Assembly (NCBI GenBank): GCA_036514635.1
Contig: DATBWU010000145.1
Location: 1-51,801, forward strand
Source of the DNA: DASSFZ01 sp036514635
GTDB taxonomy: Bacteria > Chloroflexota > Anaerolineae > Fen-1058
Direction of reading: 5' to 3'
Length of the DNA: 51,801 nucleotides
Made by a program: the position numbers and the translations under genes. The notes beneath the pieces are model-generated. The model searched no databases. It saw only the letters and a program-made list of their open reading frames with translations, and was not told the origin of the DNA. Below are positions 27,369 to 35,620 of this stretch, piece after piece (position 1 is the stretch's first letter; each line of letters starts with the position of its first letter).

Positions 27369-27424
27369 ACTGTTCACCGTTCACTGATCACTGTTTACTG
27401 ATCACTGTTCACTGCTCACTGCTC
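27369..27424. repeat. Heptamer tandem repeat (ACTGNTC, 8 copies)
   Basis: Eight contiguous 7-bp units (ACTGTTC, ACCGTTC, ACTGATC, ACTGTTT, ACTGATC, ACTGTTC, ACTGCTC, ACTGCTC). The tract fills the gap between potC and potD and touches the potC stop codon. Confidence 0.93.
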
Positions 27425-28262
27425 AGGTGCTCCTCCTCTGTAGACGCTGTGAGATCAACAGCGCGACCAGCACGATCAGAATCCACACCGTCGATAGCGC
27501 GTTGACCTCCGGCGTGATGATGCGCCGCAGCAGCCCGTACACGTAGATCGGCAGGGTCGTCGCGCCGGGGCCGGTGGTGAAGAAGGTGATGATGAAATCG
27601 TCGAGCGAGAGCGTGAAGGCCAGCAGCGCGCCGGACAACACGCCCGGCATGATCAACGGCAGCGTCACCCGCCAGAAGGTGACCCATTCGTTCGCGCCGA
27701 GATCCATCGCGGCTTCTTCGACACTCTTGTCGAAACCGTGCAGGCGCGCCCGCACGACCAGCACGACGAAGGGGATGCTGAACGCGATGTGCGCGATGAT
27801 GACTGTGCCGAGGCCGAGCGACAGTCGATTGTCGGGAGCCAGCGCCAACGTCGTGTTGATCCAGTTGAACACCTGATTGAATAACACCAGGATGCTGATG
27901 CCCATCACGATTTCGGGGATGATGATGGGCACGTACAGAGACAACTCGGTAAAGGCCTTCAGGCGGAAGGAGAAGCGCTGCAGCGCCAGCGCGGCCATCG
28001 TGCCGATGACGGTCGAGACCAGTGTGGATACCGTGGCAATGGTCAGCGTGTTGCGCGCCGCATCGACGACATCCCGGTTGCTCAACAACTTGCAGAACCA
28101 GTAGAACGGGCCGCAAGGCTCCTGGTTGACGATGCCCTCGAAGGTGATGTTGGTCCGCGACGAGTTGAAGGCGAACACGATCAGCACGACGATCGGCGCG
28201 TACAGAAACGCATACACCAGCAGCGTGAAGAGCCGGAGCCACGGCGAGCGTCGATGAGTCAT
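27423..28262 (-). CDS. potC: Polyamine ABC transporter permease, PotC type
   Basis: A 279-residue inner-membrane permease with six predicted helices. The start at 28262 (MTHRRSPWLRLFTLLVYAFLYAPIVVL) overlaps the potB stop in an ATGA, a sign of translational coupling; a longer in-frame extension into potB is not real. The cytoplasmic EAA loop is visible as VEEAAMDLGANEWVTFWRVTLPLIMPG. It pairs with PotB to form the translocation path and contacts the PotA ATPase. The order potA-potB-potC-potD matches enteric operons. Confidence 0.93.
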   Translation of the reverse strand: MTHRRSPWLRLFTLLVYAFLYAPIVVLIVFAFNSSRTNITFEGIVNQEPCGPFYWFCKLLSNRDVVDAARNTLTIATVSTLVSTVIGTMAALALQRFSFRLKAFTELSLYVPIIIPEIVMGISILVLFNQVFNWINTTLALAPDNRLSLGLGTVIIAHIAFSIPFVVLVVRARLHGFDKSVEEAAMDLGANEWVTFWRVTLPLIMPGVLSGALLAFTLSLDDFIITFFTTGPGATTLPIYVYGLLRRIITPEVNALSTVWILIVLVALLISQRLQRRST

Positions 28263-29251
28263 ACGGGCGCGATCTCCTCGCCAAAGCCGAACCGGCGCGT
28301 GTAATACACCGTCACGAGCAGCGTCATCACCATGAGAATGATCGAGGCCGCCGAGCCGAAAGCGCGATCGCGCGCGTCGAGGAACTGGCGCTGGATCAGG
28401 TTGCCGACCAGAACAAACTGCTTGCCGCCCAAAATGTCGGATACGACGAAGGTGCCCATCACCGGCACGAACACCAGAATCGTCCCGGCCACCACGCCGG
28501 GCATCGACAGCGGTAGGGTCACGCGCAGGAAAGTGCGCAACGGGTTCGCGCCGAGATCGGCGGCGGCTTCGTACAACGACGTGTCGATCTTCTCCAGCGA
28601 AGTGTACATCGGCAAGATCATGAACGGCAGGAACTCGTACACCATGCCGACCAGCACCGCACCGGCCGACGGATACAGGTCGAGCGGCCTGAACGGCAAC
28701 CCTAGCGCAGACGCGCCTGAGCCGAGCAGGCCGTTCAACACGCCCTGACCGCGCAGGATGATAATCCAGGCATACACACGGATCACGAAATTGGTCCACA
28801 ATGGAACGAGGATCAGAAACAGCAACAGATTGCGTCGCCGGATCGACGAGCGTGCCACGTAATACGCCAGTGGATAACCCATCAGGATCACGACAAGGGT
28901 CGTCTGCAAAGCCAGCGAGACCGATCGCCACAGGATCTGCAAATACAGCGGGTCGAAGCAGCGCGTGGCCGGGTTGGTGGTCTCGTCATAGGCCGCCGGG
29001 TTGGTGATCGCCTGCCACAGCCCGCTGAAGTAGTCGCCCGCGCTTCGGCAATTGTCGGTGTACCCGGTCAGGCGGATGTAGTTGTCGAGCCTGAAGGTAT
29101 AGATGACGTTGCCGTCGGCGTCGCGCCCACCGAACGAGATGATCACGATCAGGAGGAGGGGAACGATCAGGAGGACGATCATCCAGAGCAGGGCTGGCGA
29201 GGCGAGCAGGCTGCCCTGGAGCGACTTGTGTTGGCGCAGGCGCTGAATCAT
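28259..29251 (-). CDS. potB: Polyamine ABC transporter permease, PotB type
   Basis: A 330-residue permease with an N-terminal helix (LLASPALLWMIVLLIVPLLLIVIISF) and five more helices. It has a periplasmic insert (YTDNCRSAGDYFSGLW to RCFDPLYLQILWRS) longer than in E. coli PotB, and the EAA motif YEAAADLGANPLRTFLRVTLPLSMPG. It dimerises with PotC. The gap to potA upstream (82 bp) contains part of a dispersed CCAAG-type repeat, so coupling to potA is looser than to potC. Confidence 0.92.
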   Translation of the reverse strand: MIQRLRQHKSLQGSLLASPALLWMIVLLIVPLLLIVIISFGGRDADGNVIYTFRLDNYIRLTGYTDNCRSAGDYFSGLWQAITNPAAYDETTNPATRCFDPLYLQILWRSVSLALQTTLVVILMGYPLAYYVARSSIRRRNLLLFLILVPLWTNFVIRVYAWIIILRGQGVLNGLLGSGASALGLPFRPLDLYPSAGAVLVGMVYEFLPFMILPMYTSLEKIDTSLYEAAADLGANPLRTFLRVTLPLSMPGVVAGTILVFVPVMGTFVVSDILGGKQFVLVGNLIQRQFLDARDRAFGSAASIILMVMTLLVTVYYTRRFGFGEEIAPV

Positions 29252-29333
29252 GATTGCGATCCTCGGTCTTCCCGGTGTTTCTTGGTGTCTTCGTGCCTTG
29301 GTGGTTAACTATTGAGCCTTTTCAGGCAGTCTC

Positions 29334-30446
29334 TTAGCTGGCTAGCACACGCGCGCTTTCCGGATGCCACGACACCCAGACTTTCACGCCGGTCGGGCCT
29401 TCCAGCGCCGGCATGCCGATCGGCTCGACATTTTGCCGGCGCACGCGGACGCTGACCGTCGGCGTCAGGTGCACGGCGAAGCGTGTGTCCGTGCCAATGT
29501 AGATCGACTCCACGATCTCGCCGACAAATGCGTTCGGAGTATCGCCGGGCGCTGTTGGAGTCAGCCGGACACGCTCCGGGCGCACCGCCAGCGTCGCCGG
29601 CATGCCCGGCTTCACATTCGCCTCGACCATCGCGATGATCTTCAGGCCGTCGGCCTGGAACTCGCCTTCCTGCCCGTTGACCGATACCAGTGTGCCGCTG
29701 ATGAAGTTCGTCTCGCCGATGAAGTCGGCCACAAAACGGCAGTTCGGCGCTTCGTAGATGTCCAGCGACGTGCCGGCTTGCAGCACGCGACCGTGATCCA
29801 TCACCGCGATCCGGTCGGACATCGTTAGCGCTTCTTCTTGATCGTGAGTAACGTAGATAAAGGTGATGCCGACCTCGCGTTGCAGCGTCTTCAGCTCCAA
29901 TTGCATCTCTTTGCGAAGTTTCAGATCGAGTGCGCCGAGCGGCTCGTCGAGCAAGAGCACTTCGGGCCGGTTGACCAGAGCGCGGGCCAGCGCCACACGC
30001 TGCTGCTGCCCGCCGGACATCTGCCTGGGGCGACGCTTCTCGTAGCCGGGCAGGCGCACCATGTCCAGTGCCTCCTTGACGCGCTGCTCGATGTCGGTTT
30101 TGGACACGCGCTTCATTTGAAGGCCGAAGGCGACGTTCGCGCCGATGCTCATGTGCGGGAACAGCGCGTAGTTCTGAAAGACGGTGTTGACCGGGCGCTG
30201 GAAGGGCGGCGTGCGCCCCACCGGCTTGCCGTGGAGGTAAATCTCGCCGCCGGTGGGCAGCTCGAAGCCGGCGATCATGCGCAGCGAGGTGGTCTTGCCG
30301 CAGCCGCTGGGGCCGAGCAGCGAGAAGAACTCGCCGTCCCGGATTTGCAGCGTCACGTGATCGACGGCCAGTACCTGATCCGATCCGCGCGCTGCGCCGG
30401 GAAACTCCTTGACCACATCGCGCATCTCTACGGCGAAGTCTCCCAT
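29334..30446 (-). CDS. potA: Polyamine ABC transporter ATP-binding protein
   Basis: A 370-residue cytoplasmic ATPase. Walker A GPSGCGKTT, Q-loop NTVFQNYALFPHM, signature MSGGQQQRVALARALV, Walker B EVLLLDEPLGALD and switch His in YVTHDQEEAL are all intact. The C-terminal part (about 240-365) is a TOBE-type regulatory domain (FIGETNFISGTLV, LAVRPERVRL), as in PotA. It is the first gene of the importer operon, whose promoter should lie in the repeat-rich gap upstream. Fully functional by sequence. Confidence 0.95.
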   Translation of the reverse strand: MGDFAVEMRDVVKEFPGAARGSDQVLAVDHVTLQIRDGEFFSLLGPSGCGKTTSLRMIAGFELPTGGEIYLHGKPVGRTPPFQRPVNTVFQNYALFPHMSIGANVAFGLQMKRVSKTDIEQRVKEALDMVRLPGYEKRRPRQMSGGQQQRVALARALVNRPEVLLLDEPLGALDLKLRKEMQLELKTLQREVGITFIYVTHDQEEALTMSDRIAVMDHGRVLQAGTSLDIYEAPNCRFVADFIGETNFISGTLVSVNGQEGEFQADGLKIIAMVEANVKPGMPATLAVRPERVRLTPTAPGDTPNAFVGEIVESIYIGTDTRFAVHLTPTVSVRVRRQNVEPIGMPALEGPTGVKVWVSWHPESARVLAS

Positions 30447-30479
30447 ACTCGCTCCTCGATGAAATAAGAGTTACACCAT

Positions 30480-30640
30480 TCGATGCAATTTAACCGCAAA
30501 GGTCGCAACCCCGCCAGTAGCGCGCGGGGCAGGCGAGCGCAAAGATTTTCTGGCTTTTTTGCGTCCGCCTGCCCTGCATCTGTTTGCAGGGTTGCGCTCG
30601 CCTGCCCCCTTTGGGGGTTGCGGTGAGAAAACTGCCACCT
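30480..30640. repeat. Inverted repeat of the GCAACC...GGTTGC family
   Basis: The 5' arm AACCGCAAAGGTCGCAACCCC (30490 on) is answered by GGGGGTTGCGGTGAG (about 30611-30625). Inner arms GGGGCAGGCGAGCGC and GCGCTCGCCTGCCCC also pair, so the whole element can fold as one long stem. A close copy, 15% or so diverged by eye, lies at about 41010-41150 between the DUF4349 gene and the clpB remnant. Confidence 0.85.
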
Positions 30641-30836
30641 GTATAAGTCCTATGAAATAGAGAATACGGCATCGGCGGTGCGCTGATCAAGCCGTCGATG
30701 GATCATCTCGGTTGTCGTTCACGATGCAGAACGCCGATTCGATCTTTTGCTGTGCGTGCAGAGGCACGAAAATTATAGCAATCAACAAATGATAGAGCAA
30801 ATGCAGACACACAGTGCAAGTGAAAGCGGCTCTCGC

Positions 30837-30865
30837 TTGACCACCACCTGCGGATATGCTACAAT
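30837..30865 (+). promoter_or_regulatory. Sigma-70-type promoter of the zinc operon
   Basis: TTGACC (30837-30842), a 17-bp spacer, TACAAT (30860-30865). The expected start of transcription is near 30872, at the edge of the palindromic operator and about 27 bp before the fur-family start codon. Confidence 0.8.
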
Positions 30866-30874
30866 TGCGCTAAA

Positions 30875-30889
30875 TGAGAAACTTTCTCA
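30875..30889. promoter_or_regulatory. Palindromic Fur/Zur-type operator
   Basis: TGAGAAA-C-TTTCTCA, a perfect 7-1-7 palindrome, the geometry of Fur-family boxes. It starts 10 bp after the -10 box, so a bound repressor would block transcription start. It is the only such palindrome noticed in the window and lies directly before the regulator gene, which implies autoregulation of the whole regulator-znuACB unit. Confidence 0.75.
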
Positions 30890-30898
30890 ATTAGTGGG

Positions 30899-31333
30899 AT
30901 GGGGATGCTTGACCTTGACAGTGTGACGCAACAGTTATCAGAGCGGCAGTTCAAGATCACCCGCCAGCGCCGAGCAGTTTTGCGCGCCATCGCCGGATCG
31001 AACTCTCGCATGAGTCCGGCAGAGGTCTATGCACAAGCCAGGCGCAATTGCCGCGACCTGGGCCTGGCGACGGTGTATCGCACGCTGGACATTCTGGTCG
31101 AGATCGGCGCTATCCGCCGTATGCACCTCGACGACGGCTGCGAAGGCTTTGCACCGGCGTCCGCCGAGCACGGGCATCATTTGATTTGCAGTGAGTGCCA
31201 CGCGACGATCGAGTTCGAAGACTGCAACATGACCGCGATGCTCAAACGGCTGGAGAGCCGCACGGGTTTCACGATTGAAAAGCACTGGCTGGAGTTAGTC
31301 GGTCGTTGTCCGGAATGCCAGGGCAAGAGATGA
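30899..31333 (+). CDS. Fur-family metal regulator (Zur-like)
   Basis: A 144-residue DNA-binding repressor. The N-terminal winged helix is recognisable (FKITRQRRAVLRAIAGS, MSPAEVYAQAR, LGLATVYRTLDILVEIGAIRRM). The C-terminal dimerisation domain has two CxxC pairs, CSEC and CPEC, for the structural Zn, and the HGHH segment of a regulatory metal site. The start could be 30899 or the ATG two codons on. It overlaps znuA by the ATGA at 31330-31333. Gene order with a zinc-type ABC importer makes Zur the likely identity; Mn or Fe sensing cannot be excluded. Confidence 0.9.
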   Translation: MGMLDLDSVTQQLSERQFKITRQRRAVLRAIAGSNSRMSPAEVYAQARRNCRDLGLATVYRTLDILVEIGAIRRMHLDDGCEGFAPASAEHGHHLICSECHATIEFEDCNMTAMLKRLESRTGFTIEKHWLELVGRCPECQGKR

Positions 31334-32235
31334 CGAAGACACTCGGCATTCTTGGGTTGATCGTCGCACTGGTGGCAGCGTGCGCCCGTCCGGCAGCACC
31401 GGGCAGCGCCAACGCCGGCCGCCTGAAAGTCGTAGCCACGTTCAGCATCCTCGGCGAATGGGTGCAGACTGTCGGCGGCGACAAGGTCGATGTGCAAACG
31501 CTCGTCGGGCCGGGACGAGACACGCACGAGTTCGCGCCCAGCCCAATCGATGCCGCCGCGCTCGCAGAAGCCGCGCTGGTTTTCGAGAACGGGTCGGGAT
31601 TCGAGATGTGGCTGGATGATCTGTATGCCGCTTCCGGATCGAATGCCAGGCGCGTCGCCGTCACCGGCAACGTCACGCCGATAGAGGTAGACGGCGGCAG
31701 GCTCGATCCGCATGTGTGGCATGATGTCACTAACGCGATCCGGATGGTCGAGATGATTCGCGATGCGCTCGCCGAAGCCGATCCGGGCAACGTCCAAACG
31801 TATCAGGCGAACGCGGCTGCCTACGTCACTCAGTTGCGAAATCTCGATGCGTGGGTCTCCGAGCAGGTGAACTCGCTGCCCGAAGAACGCCGTAAGCTGG
31901 TGACCTCGCACGACACGTTTCAGTATTTCGCCGCGCGCTATGGATTTGAAATCGTCGGCACGGCGCTCGGTTCCATTTCCACGGAAGTGGCCGATCCGCC
32001 TGCAGGCGAGATCGCGCAGTTGGTCGCCGACATCAAAGCAGCCGGCATCCCGGCGATCTTCGCTGAGAATGTCTCGAATCCAAAGTTGATGGAGCAGATT
32101 GCATCCGAAGCCGGTGTGGCGCTGGCCCCGCCGTTGTACACCGATGCGCTGGGAGTACCGGGCAGTGACGCTGACACGTACTTGAAAATGATCCGCTACA
32201 ACGTCACGACGATTGTGACGGCATTGAGCCGATAG
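31330..32235 (+). CDS. znuA: Zinc (or manganese) ABC transporter substrate-binding lipoprotein
   Basis: A 301-residue cluster A-I binding protein, start at 31330 in ATGA overlap with the regulator. The lipoprotein signal MTKTLGILGLIVALVAAC carries the lipid Cys at 18. Metal ligands expected for the family are present: His in RDTHEFAPS, His in RLDPHVWHD, His in TSHDTFQYFAARYG and an acidic residue near the C-terminus (YTDALG). The His-rich loop typical of ZnuA from proteobacteria is absent, so Zn versus Mn stays open, although the Zur-like regulator favours Zn. It passes metal to the ZnuB permease. Confidence 0.9.
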   Translation: MTKTLGILGLIVALVAACARPAAPGSANAGRLKVVATFSILGEWVQTVGGDKVDVQTLVGPGRDTHEFAPSPIDAAALAEAALVFENGSGFEMWLDDLYAASGSNARRVAVTGNVTPIEVDGGRLDPHVWHDVTNAIRMVEMIRDALAEADPGNVQTYQANAAAYVTQLRNLDAWVSEQVNSLPEERRKLVTSHDTFQYFAARYGFEIVGTALGSISTEVADPPAGEIAQLVADIKAAGIPAIFAENVSNPKLMEQIASEAGVALAPPLYTDALGVPGSDADTYLKMIRYNVTTIVTALSR

Positions 32236-32274
32236 CCGATCTCACCGATAGTGTATTACCTTTGAAAAACTATC

Positions 32275-33186
32275 ATGACCGCGAAGATTTGGAACCACGG
32301 ATTTCACGGATGTCACAGATGGGAAATCAAAACATCCGTGCAATCCGTGTCATCCGTGGTTAGCCTTTTAGTTGCGGCGGGAGGCTGCGCTACGAACCTA
32401 AATACACACTCTCATTCCGAGCATACCGCCGTTCATCTTGACGGCGTGAGCGTCGGCTACAACGGCAAGCCCGCCTTGTGGGATGTGACGCTCGACATCG
32501 CGTCCGGCCTGCGGTTGGCAGTGCTCGGCCCGAACGGCGCGGGTAAGTCGACACTGTTTAAGGCGATCATGGGGCTGCTCCCGCTGCGGTCGGGCCACAT
32601 CTTGATTCACGGCGAGCCGCCCGGCCGGCGCGCGGTGCAGGTCGCCTATGTGCCTCAGCGCGAGGACATCGATCTGCGCTTCCCGGTGAGCGTGCGCGAC
32701 GTGGTGATGATGGGGCGATATGGGCGGATCGGTTGGTTCCGGCGATCGGGTCGCGCGGATCGCCTCGCCGTCGAGCGGGCGATGGAGCGATTGGATATTC
32801 TCCACCTGGCCGACAAGCCGATCGGCGAGCTGTCGAGTGGGCAGATGCAACGCGCATTCCTGGCGCGCGCACTGGCGCAGGAAGCCGACATCCTATTGCT
32901 GGATGAGCCGTTCACCGGCGTGGACGCACCGACCGAGAACGCGATTTACATCGTGCTCGATGACCTCAAGACGCGGGGGATCACGGTGTTGCTGGCGACG
33001 CACGATCTCGACAAGGCGCTCTCACACTTTGACGATTTGCTGCTGGTGAACGGGACCGTCGTGGCGTGTGGCTGTGCCGAAGATGTGTTCAAGCCTGAGA
33101 TTCTACGCCGCGTGTTCGGCTCGCAGATCACGCTCATGCCCAGCGGCGATCGGATCATGGCCGCGACGGACGGACACCATCCGTGA
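32275..33186 (+). CDS. znuC: Zinc ABC transporter ATP-binding protein
   Basis: An ATPase with Walker A GPNGAGKST, signature LSSGQMQRAFLARAL, Walker B ILLLDEPFTGVD and switch His ATHDLDKAL; about 260 residues of true domain. The N-terminus is uncertain. From the ATG at 32275, the first 37 residues are translated from a dispersed repeat (CCACGGATTTCACGG...CATCCGTGGTT). The natural start seems to lie near 32392, where a GGGAGG precedes ACG, not ATG, 7 bp on; no ATG exists between there and the ATPase core. Probable real length is about 264 residues. It energises the ZnuB permease. Confidence 0.85.
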   Translation: MTAKIWNHGFHGCHRWEIKTSVQSVSSVVSLLVAAGGCATNLNTHSHSEHTAVHLDGVSVGYNGKPALWDVTLDIASGLRLAVLGPNGAGKSTLFKAIMGLLPLRSGHILIHGEPPGRRAVQVAYVPQREDIDLRFPVSVRDVVMMGRYGRIGWFRRSGRADRLAVERAMERLDILHLADKPIGELSSGQMQRAFLARALAQEADILLLDEPFTGVDAPTENAIYIVLDDLKTRGITVLLATHDLDKALSHFDDLLLVNGTVVACGCAEDVFKPEILRRVFGSQITLMPSGDRIMAATDGHHP

Positions 33187-33272
33187 TTGCGGATTGTGGA
33201 TTGTCGATTGCGGATTGAGAGCCTACGCATCACGTTTTACGCATTACGCTTTGCATATCACGCTTCACGCAC
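33186..33272. repeat. Two tandem repeat tracts between znuC and znuB
   Basis: 33186-33220: ATTGCGG, ATTGTGG, ATTGTCG, ATTGCGG, ATTGAGA (period 7, sister of 20151-20190). 33226-33272: CGCATCACG, TTTTACGCATTACGC and similar imperfect units. They fill the 98-bp intergenic gap but leave the ribosome-binding area of znuB with little else. Confidence 0.85.
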
Positions 33273-33284
33273 TATGCCTGACGC

Positions 33285-34136
33285 ATGTTAGATTTTCTCC
33301 TCGCTCCATTTAGCTACGCCTTCATGCAGCGAGCGCTGATCGCCTCGACGCTGGTCGGTGCATTGTGCGCGATCGTCGGCTGCTACGTCGTTCTTCGCGG
33401 TATGGCGTTTCTGGGCGACGCGCTGGCACACGCGATACTGCCCGGCGTGGCGATCGCCTTCCTGGTGGGCGGCGATCTGTTTATCGGCGCATTGATCATG
33501 TCGATTGTCGTCGCCGTGGGGATCGGTTACCTCAGCCAACGAGGCCGGGTGCGCGAAGACACCGCGATCGGCATCATTTTCTCCGGCGCTCTGGCATTGG
33601 GTGTGCTGCTGATCAGCAGTGCACAGTCGTATCAGACGGATTTGACGCACATCCTGTTCGGCAACGTGCTAGGCGTCAGCGACCGCGACCTGCTGCTGAC
33701 GATCGGGTTCGGGGCACTGGTGCTGGCGGCGATCGTTTTGCTGTACAAAGAGTTCTTGATCTTCGCATTCGATCCGACCTTCGCCGCGACGCTCAAGTTG
33801 CCGGTCGGCGGGCTGCGTTATCTGCTGATCATCGTGGTGGCCGTGACTGTAGTGGTGTCGCTGCAAATGGTCGGGGTCGGATTGGCGGCGGCGATGCTCG
33901 TCACACCCGCAGCGGCGGCCTCGCTGCTGACGCGGCGACTGTCGCACATGATGCTGGTCGCAGCGGCAATCGGCGTGCTGTCGTCGATGATCGGCCTGTA
34001 CGTCTCGTACTACGCTCGCGTCTCCACCGGCGCATCGATTGTCCTGTCCTGCACTGTGCTCTTCGTCCTCGCGCTGATCTTCGGCCCGCGCGACGGCTTG
34101 CTCGCGCGCTACCGCGCGGGAAGACGGGCACGCTGA
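33285..34136 (+). CDS. znuB: Zinc ABC transporter permease
   Basis: A 283-residue permease of the ABC-3 family with about eight helices. Family signs: MQRALIASTLVGALCAIVGCYVVLRGMAFLGDALAHAILPGVA at the N-terminus (the ALAHA segment is strongly conserved) and QMVGVGLAAAMLVTPAAAASLLTRRL toward the C-terminus. It forms the translocation channel for ZnuA-delivered metal and binds ZnuC. It closes the regulator-znuA-znuC-znuB unit. Confidence 0.92.
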   Translation: MLDFLLAPFSYAFMQRALIASTLVGALCAIVGCYVVLRGMAFLGDALAHAILPGVAIAFLVGGDLFIGALIMSIVVAVGIGYLSQRGRVREDTAIGIIFSGALALGVLLISSAQSYQTDLTHILFGNVLGVSDRDLLLTIGFGALVLAAIVLLYKEFLIFAFDPTFAATLKLPVGGLRYLLIIVVAVTVVVSLQMVGVGLAAAMLVTPAAAASLLTRRLSHMMLVAAAIGVLSSMIGLYVSYYARVSTGASIVLSCTVLFVLALIFGPRDGLLARYRAGRRAR

Positions 34137-34242
34137 TCGACCTGCGTGTGCACGCAAAACATGTCAGGCGGCTCAACGCCCGCGTCCCCGCGAGCGTTAG
34201 ATTTGCTGACAACCCTTGAGTGCACACCGACCCGCGGGAGGG

Positions 34243-34271
34243 TTGCGCCGATCGCCACTGACCGTTACAAT
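34243..34271 (+). promoter_or_regulatory. Promoter giving a probable leaderless transcript
   Basis: TTGCGC (34243-34248), 17-bp spacer, TACAAT (34266-34271). The ATG of the MFS gene lies at 34280, only 9 bp after the -10 box, so transcription should start at or within 2-3 bases of the start codon. No ribosome-binding site fits in that space. Confidence 0.6.
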
Positions 34272-34279
34272 GCGCTGCC

Positions 34280-35518
34280 ATGCCGCTCGCACCGCAATCG
34301 CCCCAACGACTGCTGCCGCGTCGTGTTCGCCGGCGCGGCCTGATGATCCTCCTGATCAACACGTACTTGATGTGGTCCGGCTTCTTCATGATCATCCCGG
34401 TGCTGTCCTTGCACTACGTGGACGATCTGGGCTGGGCCGCAGCGTCGATCGGCATCATCCTGGGCGTGCGCCAGTTCTTGCAGCAGACGCTGACGGTCAT
34501 CGGCGGCGCGCTGGCCGATCGCTTCGGCGCGAAGCAGCTGATCCTCATCGGGCTGGTCGTCCGCACGATCGCGTTCGCCGGCATGGCCGGGGCGGTTGAC
34601 TTCTCGACGCTCCTGGTGACTGCGATCCTGGCCGCTGTCGGCGGCTCGCTGTTCGACGCACCGAGCGGCGCGGCGATCGCGGCGCTCACGACTGAAGAAG
34701 AGCGCCCGCGCTTCTACTCGATTCGCGGTGTGACCACCGGCCTGGGCCTGACGACCGGGCCGCTGATCGGCTCCGCGTTGCTGGAAGTCGATTTCGCGCT
34801 CGTCGCCTATCTGAGTGCGGCTTGCTACGTGGCCGCGCTGGTGATCGCACTGGTCGGGCTTCCGGCCGTGCGGGTCGGCGAGGCGGATCAACCGCTCGCA
34901 TACGGCGTGCGGCTGGCGCTGCGCGATCGCGCCTTCCTCGTGCTCACCGCACTGCTCATGGGGTACTGGTTCATGTGGGTACAGTTGACCATCTCGCTGC
35001 CGTTGAAAGGTGAAGCCCTGAGCGGCGAGAAGAGCAGCGTCGGCCTAATTTACACCGTCAACTCGCTGATCACGATCTTCTTGCAGATCCCGATCGTCCG
35101 TGCGCTGGAGCATCGGCTCAGCCCGATGACGGCGCTGGTGTTGGGCGTGGCGGTGATGGCGCTCGGCCTCGGCAGCCTGGCTGTGATGCCGACATTTCCC
35201 CTGATGCTGGCGAGCATCGCCGTGTTCTCACTGGGCAACCTGATCGCGCTGGCGAATCAAAACACCGTCATCGCCGAGCTGGCCCGGCCCGAGGCGCGCG
35301 GATCGTATTTCGGTGTAAGCGCGGTGGCGCTGGCCTTGGGGGGCAGCCTGGGCAACGTGCTGGGCAGTGCGCTGTATGGCGAGTCGGTGGTGCGCAACTC
35401 GCCGGCGCTGCCGTGGCTGTGGATCATGTCGGTCGGGTTGAGTGCCGCGCTGGGGCTGCACGTGCTGAATCGACACCTTGAAACCCACAGACGGCAGACT
35501 GCACCTGCCGACAGTTGA
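34280..35518 (+). CDS. Major facilitator superfamily transporter
   Basis: A 412-residue permease with about twelve helices in two halves. The motif between helices 2 and 3 is GGALADRFGAKQLILIG, the MFS signature A. Helix 1 (LMILLINTYLMWSGFFMIIPVLSLHYVDDLGW) and the central loop resemble DHA1-type drug or metabolite exporters (MdtH-like). The substrate cannot be read. The start is placed directly after the -10 box (leaderless). It is separated from the next gene by an octamer repeat tract and is likely monocistronic. Confidence 0.88.
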   Translation: MPLAPQSPQRLLPRRVRRRGLMILLINTYLMWSGFFMIIPVLSLHYVDDLGWAAASIGIILGVRQFLQQTLTVIGGALADRFGAKQLILIGLVVRTIAFAGMAGAVDFSTLLVTAILAAVGGSLFDAPSGAAIAALTTEEERPRFYSIRGVTTGLGLTTGPLIGSALLEVDFALVAYLSAACYVAALVIALVGLPAVRVGEADQPLAYGVRLALRDRAFLVLTALLMGYWFMWVQLTISLPLKGEALSGEKSSVGLIYTVNSLITIFLQIPIVRALEHRLSPMTALVLGVAVMALGLGSLAVMPTFPLMLASIAVFSLGNLIALANQNTVIAELARPEARGSYFGVSAVALALGGSLGNVLGSALYGESVVRNSPALPWLWIMSVGLSAALGLHVLNRHLETHRRQTAPADS

Positions 35519-35553
35519 CGCCGACCGCCATCTGCATCACAATTCCCACAACA

Positions 35554-35613
35554 AACCATCTAACCATCTAACCATCCAACTATCTAACCGTCCAACCACC
35601 TAACCATCCAACC
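35554..35613. repeat. Octamer tandem repeat (AACCATCT, about 7 copies)
   Basis: Period-8 units AACCATCT / AACCATCC / AACTATCT / AACCGTCC / AACCACCT, ending 8 bp before the CoA-transferase-like start codon, so the tract occupies the whole leader. Confidence 0.88.
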
Positions 35614-35620
35614 GCTTACC

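Noticed and set aside
26169..27401. 410-codon plus-strand frame over potD
   Set aside because: Shadow of potD: Val/Arg/Gly-rich with no domains; potD has a lipobox, ribosome-binding site and family match.
28263..28931. In-frame N-terminal extension of potC
   Set aside because: It is potB sequence read in another frame; potC begins at the ATGA overlap.
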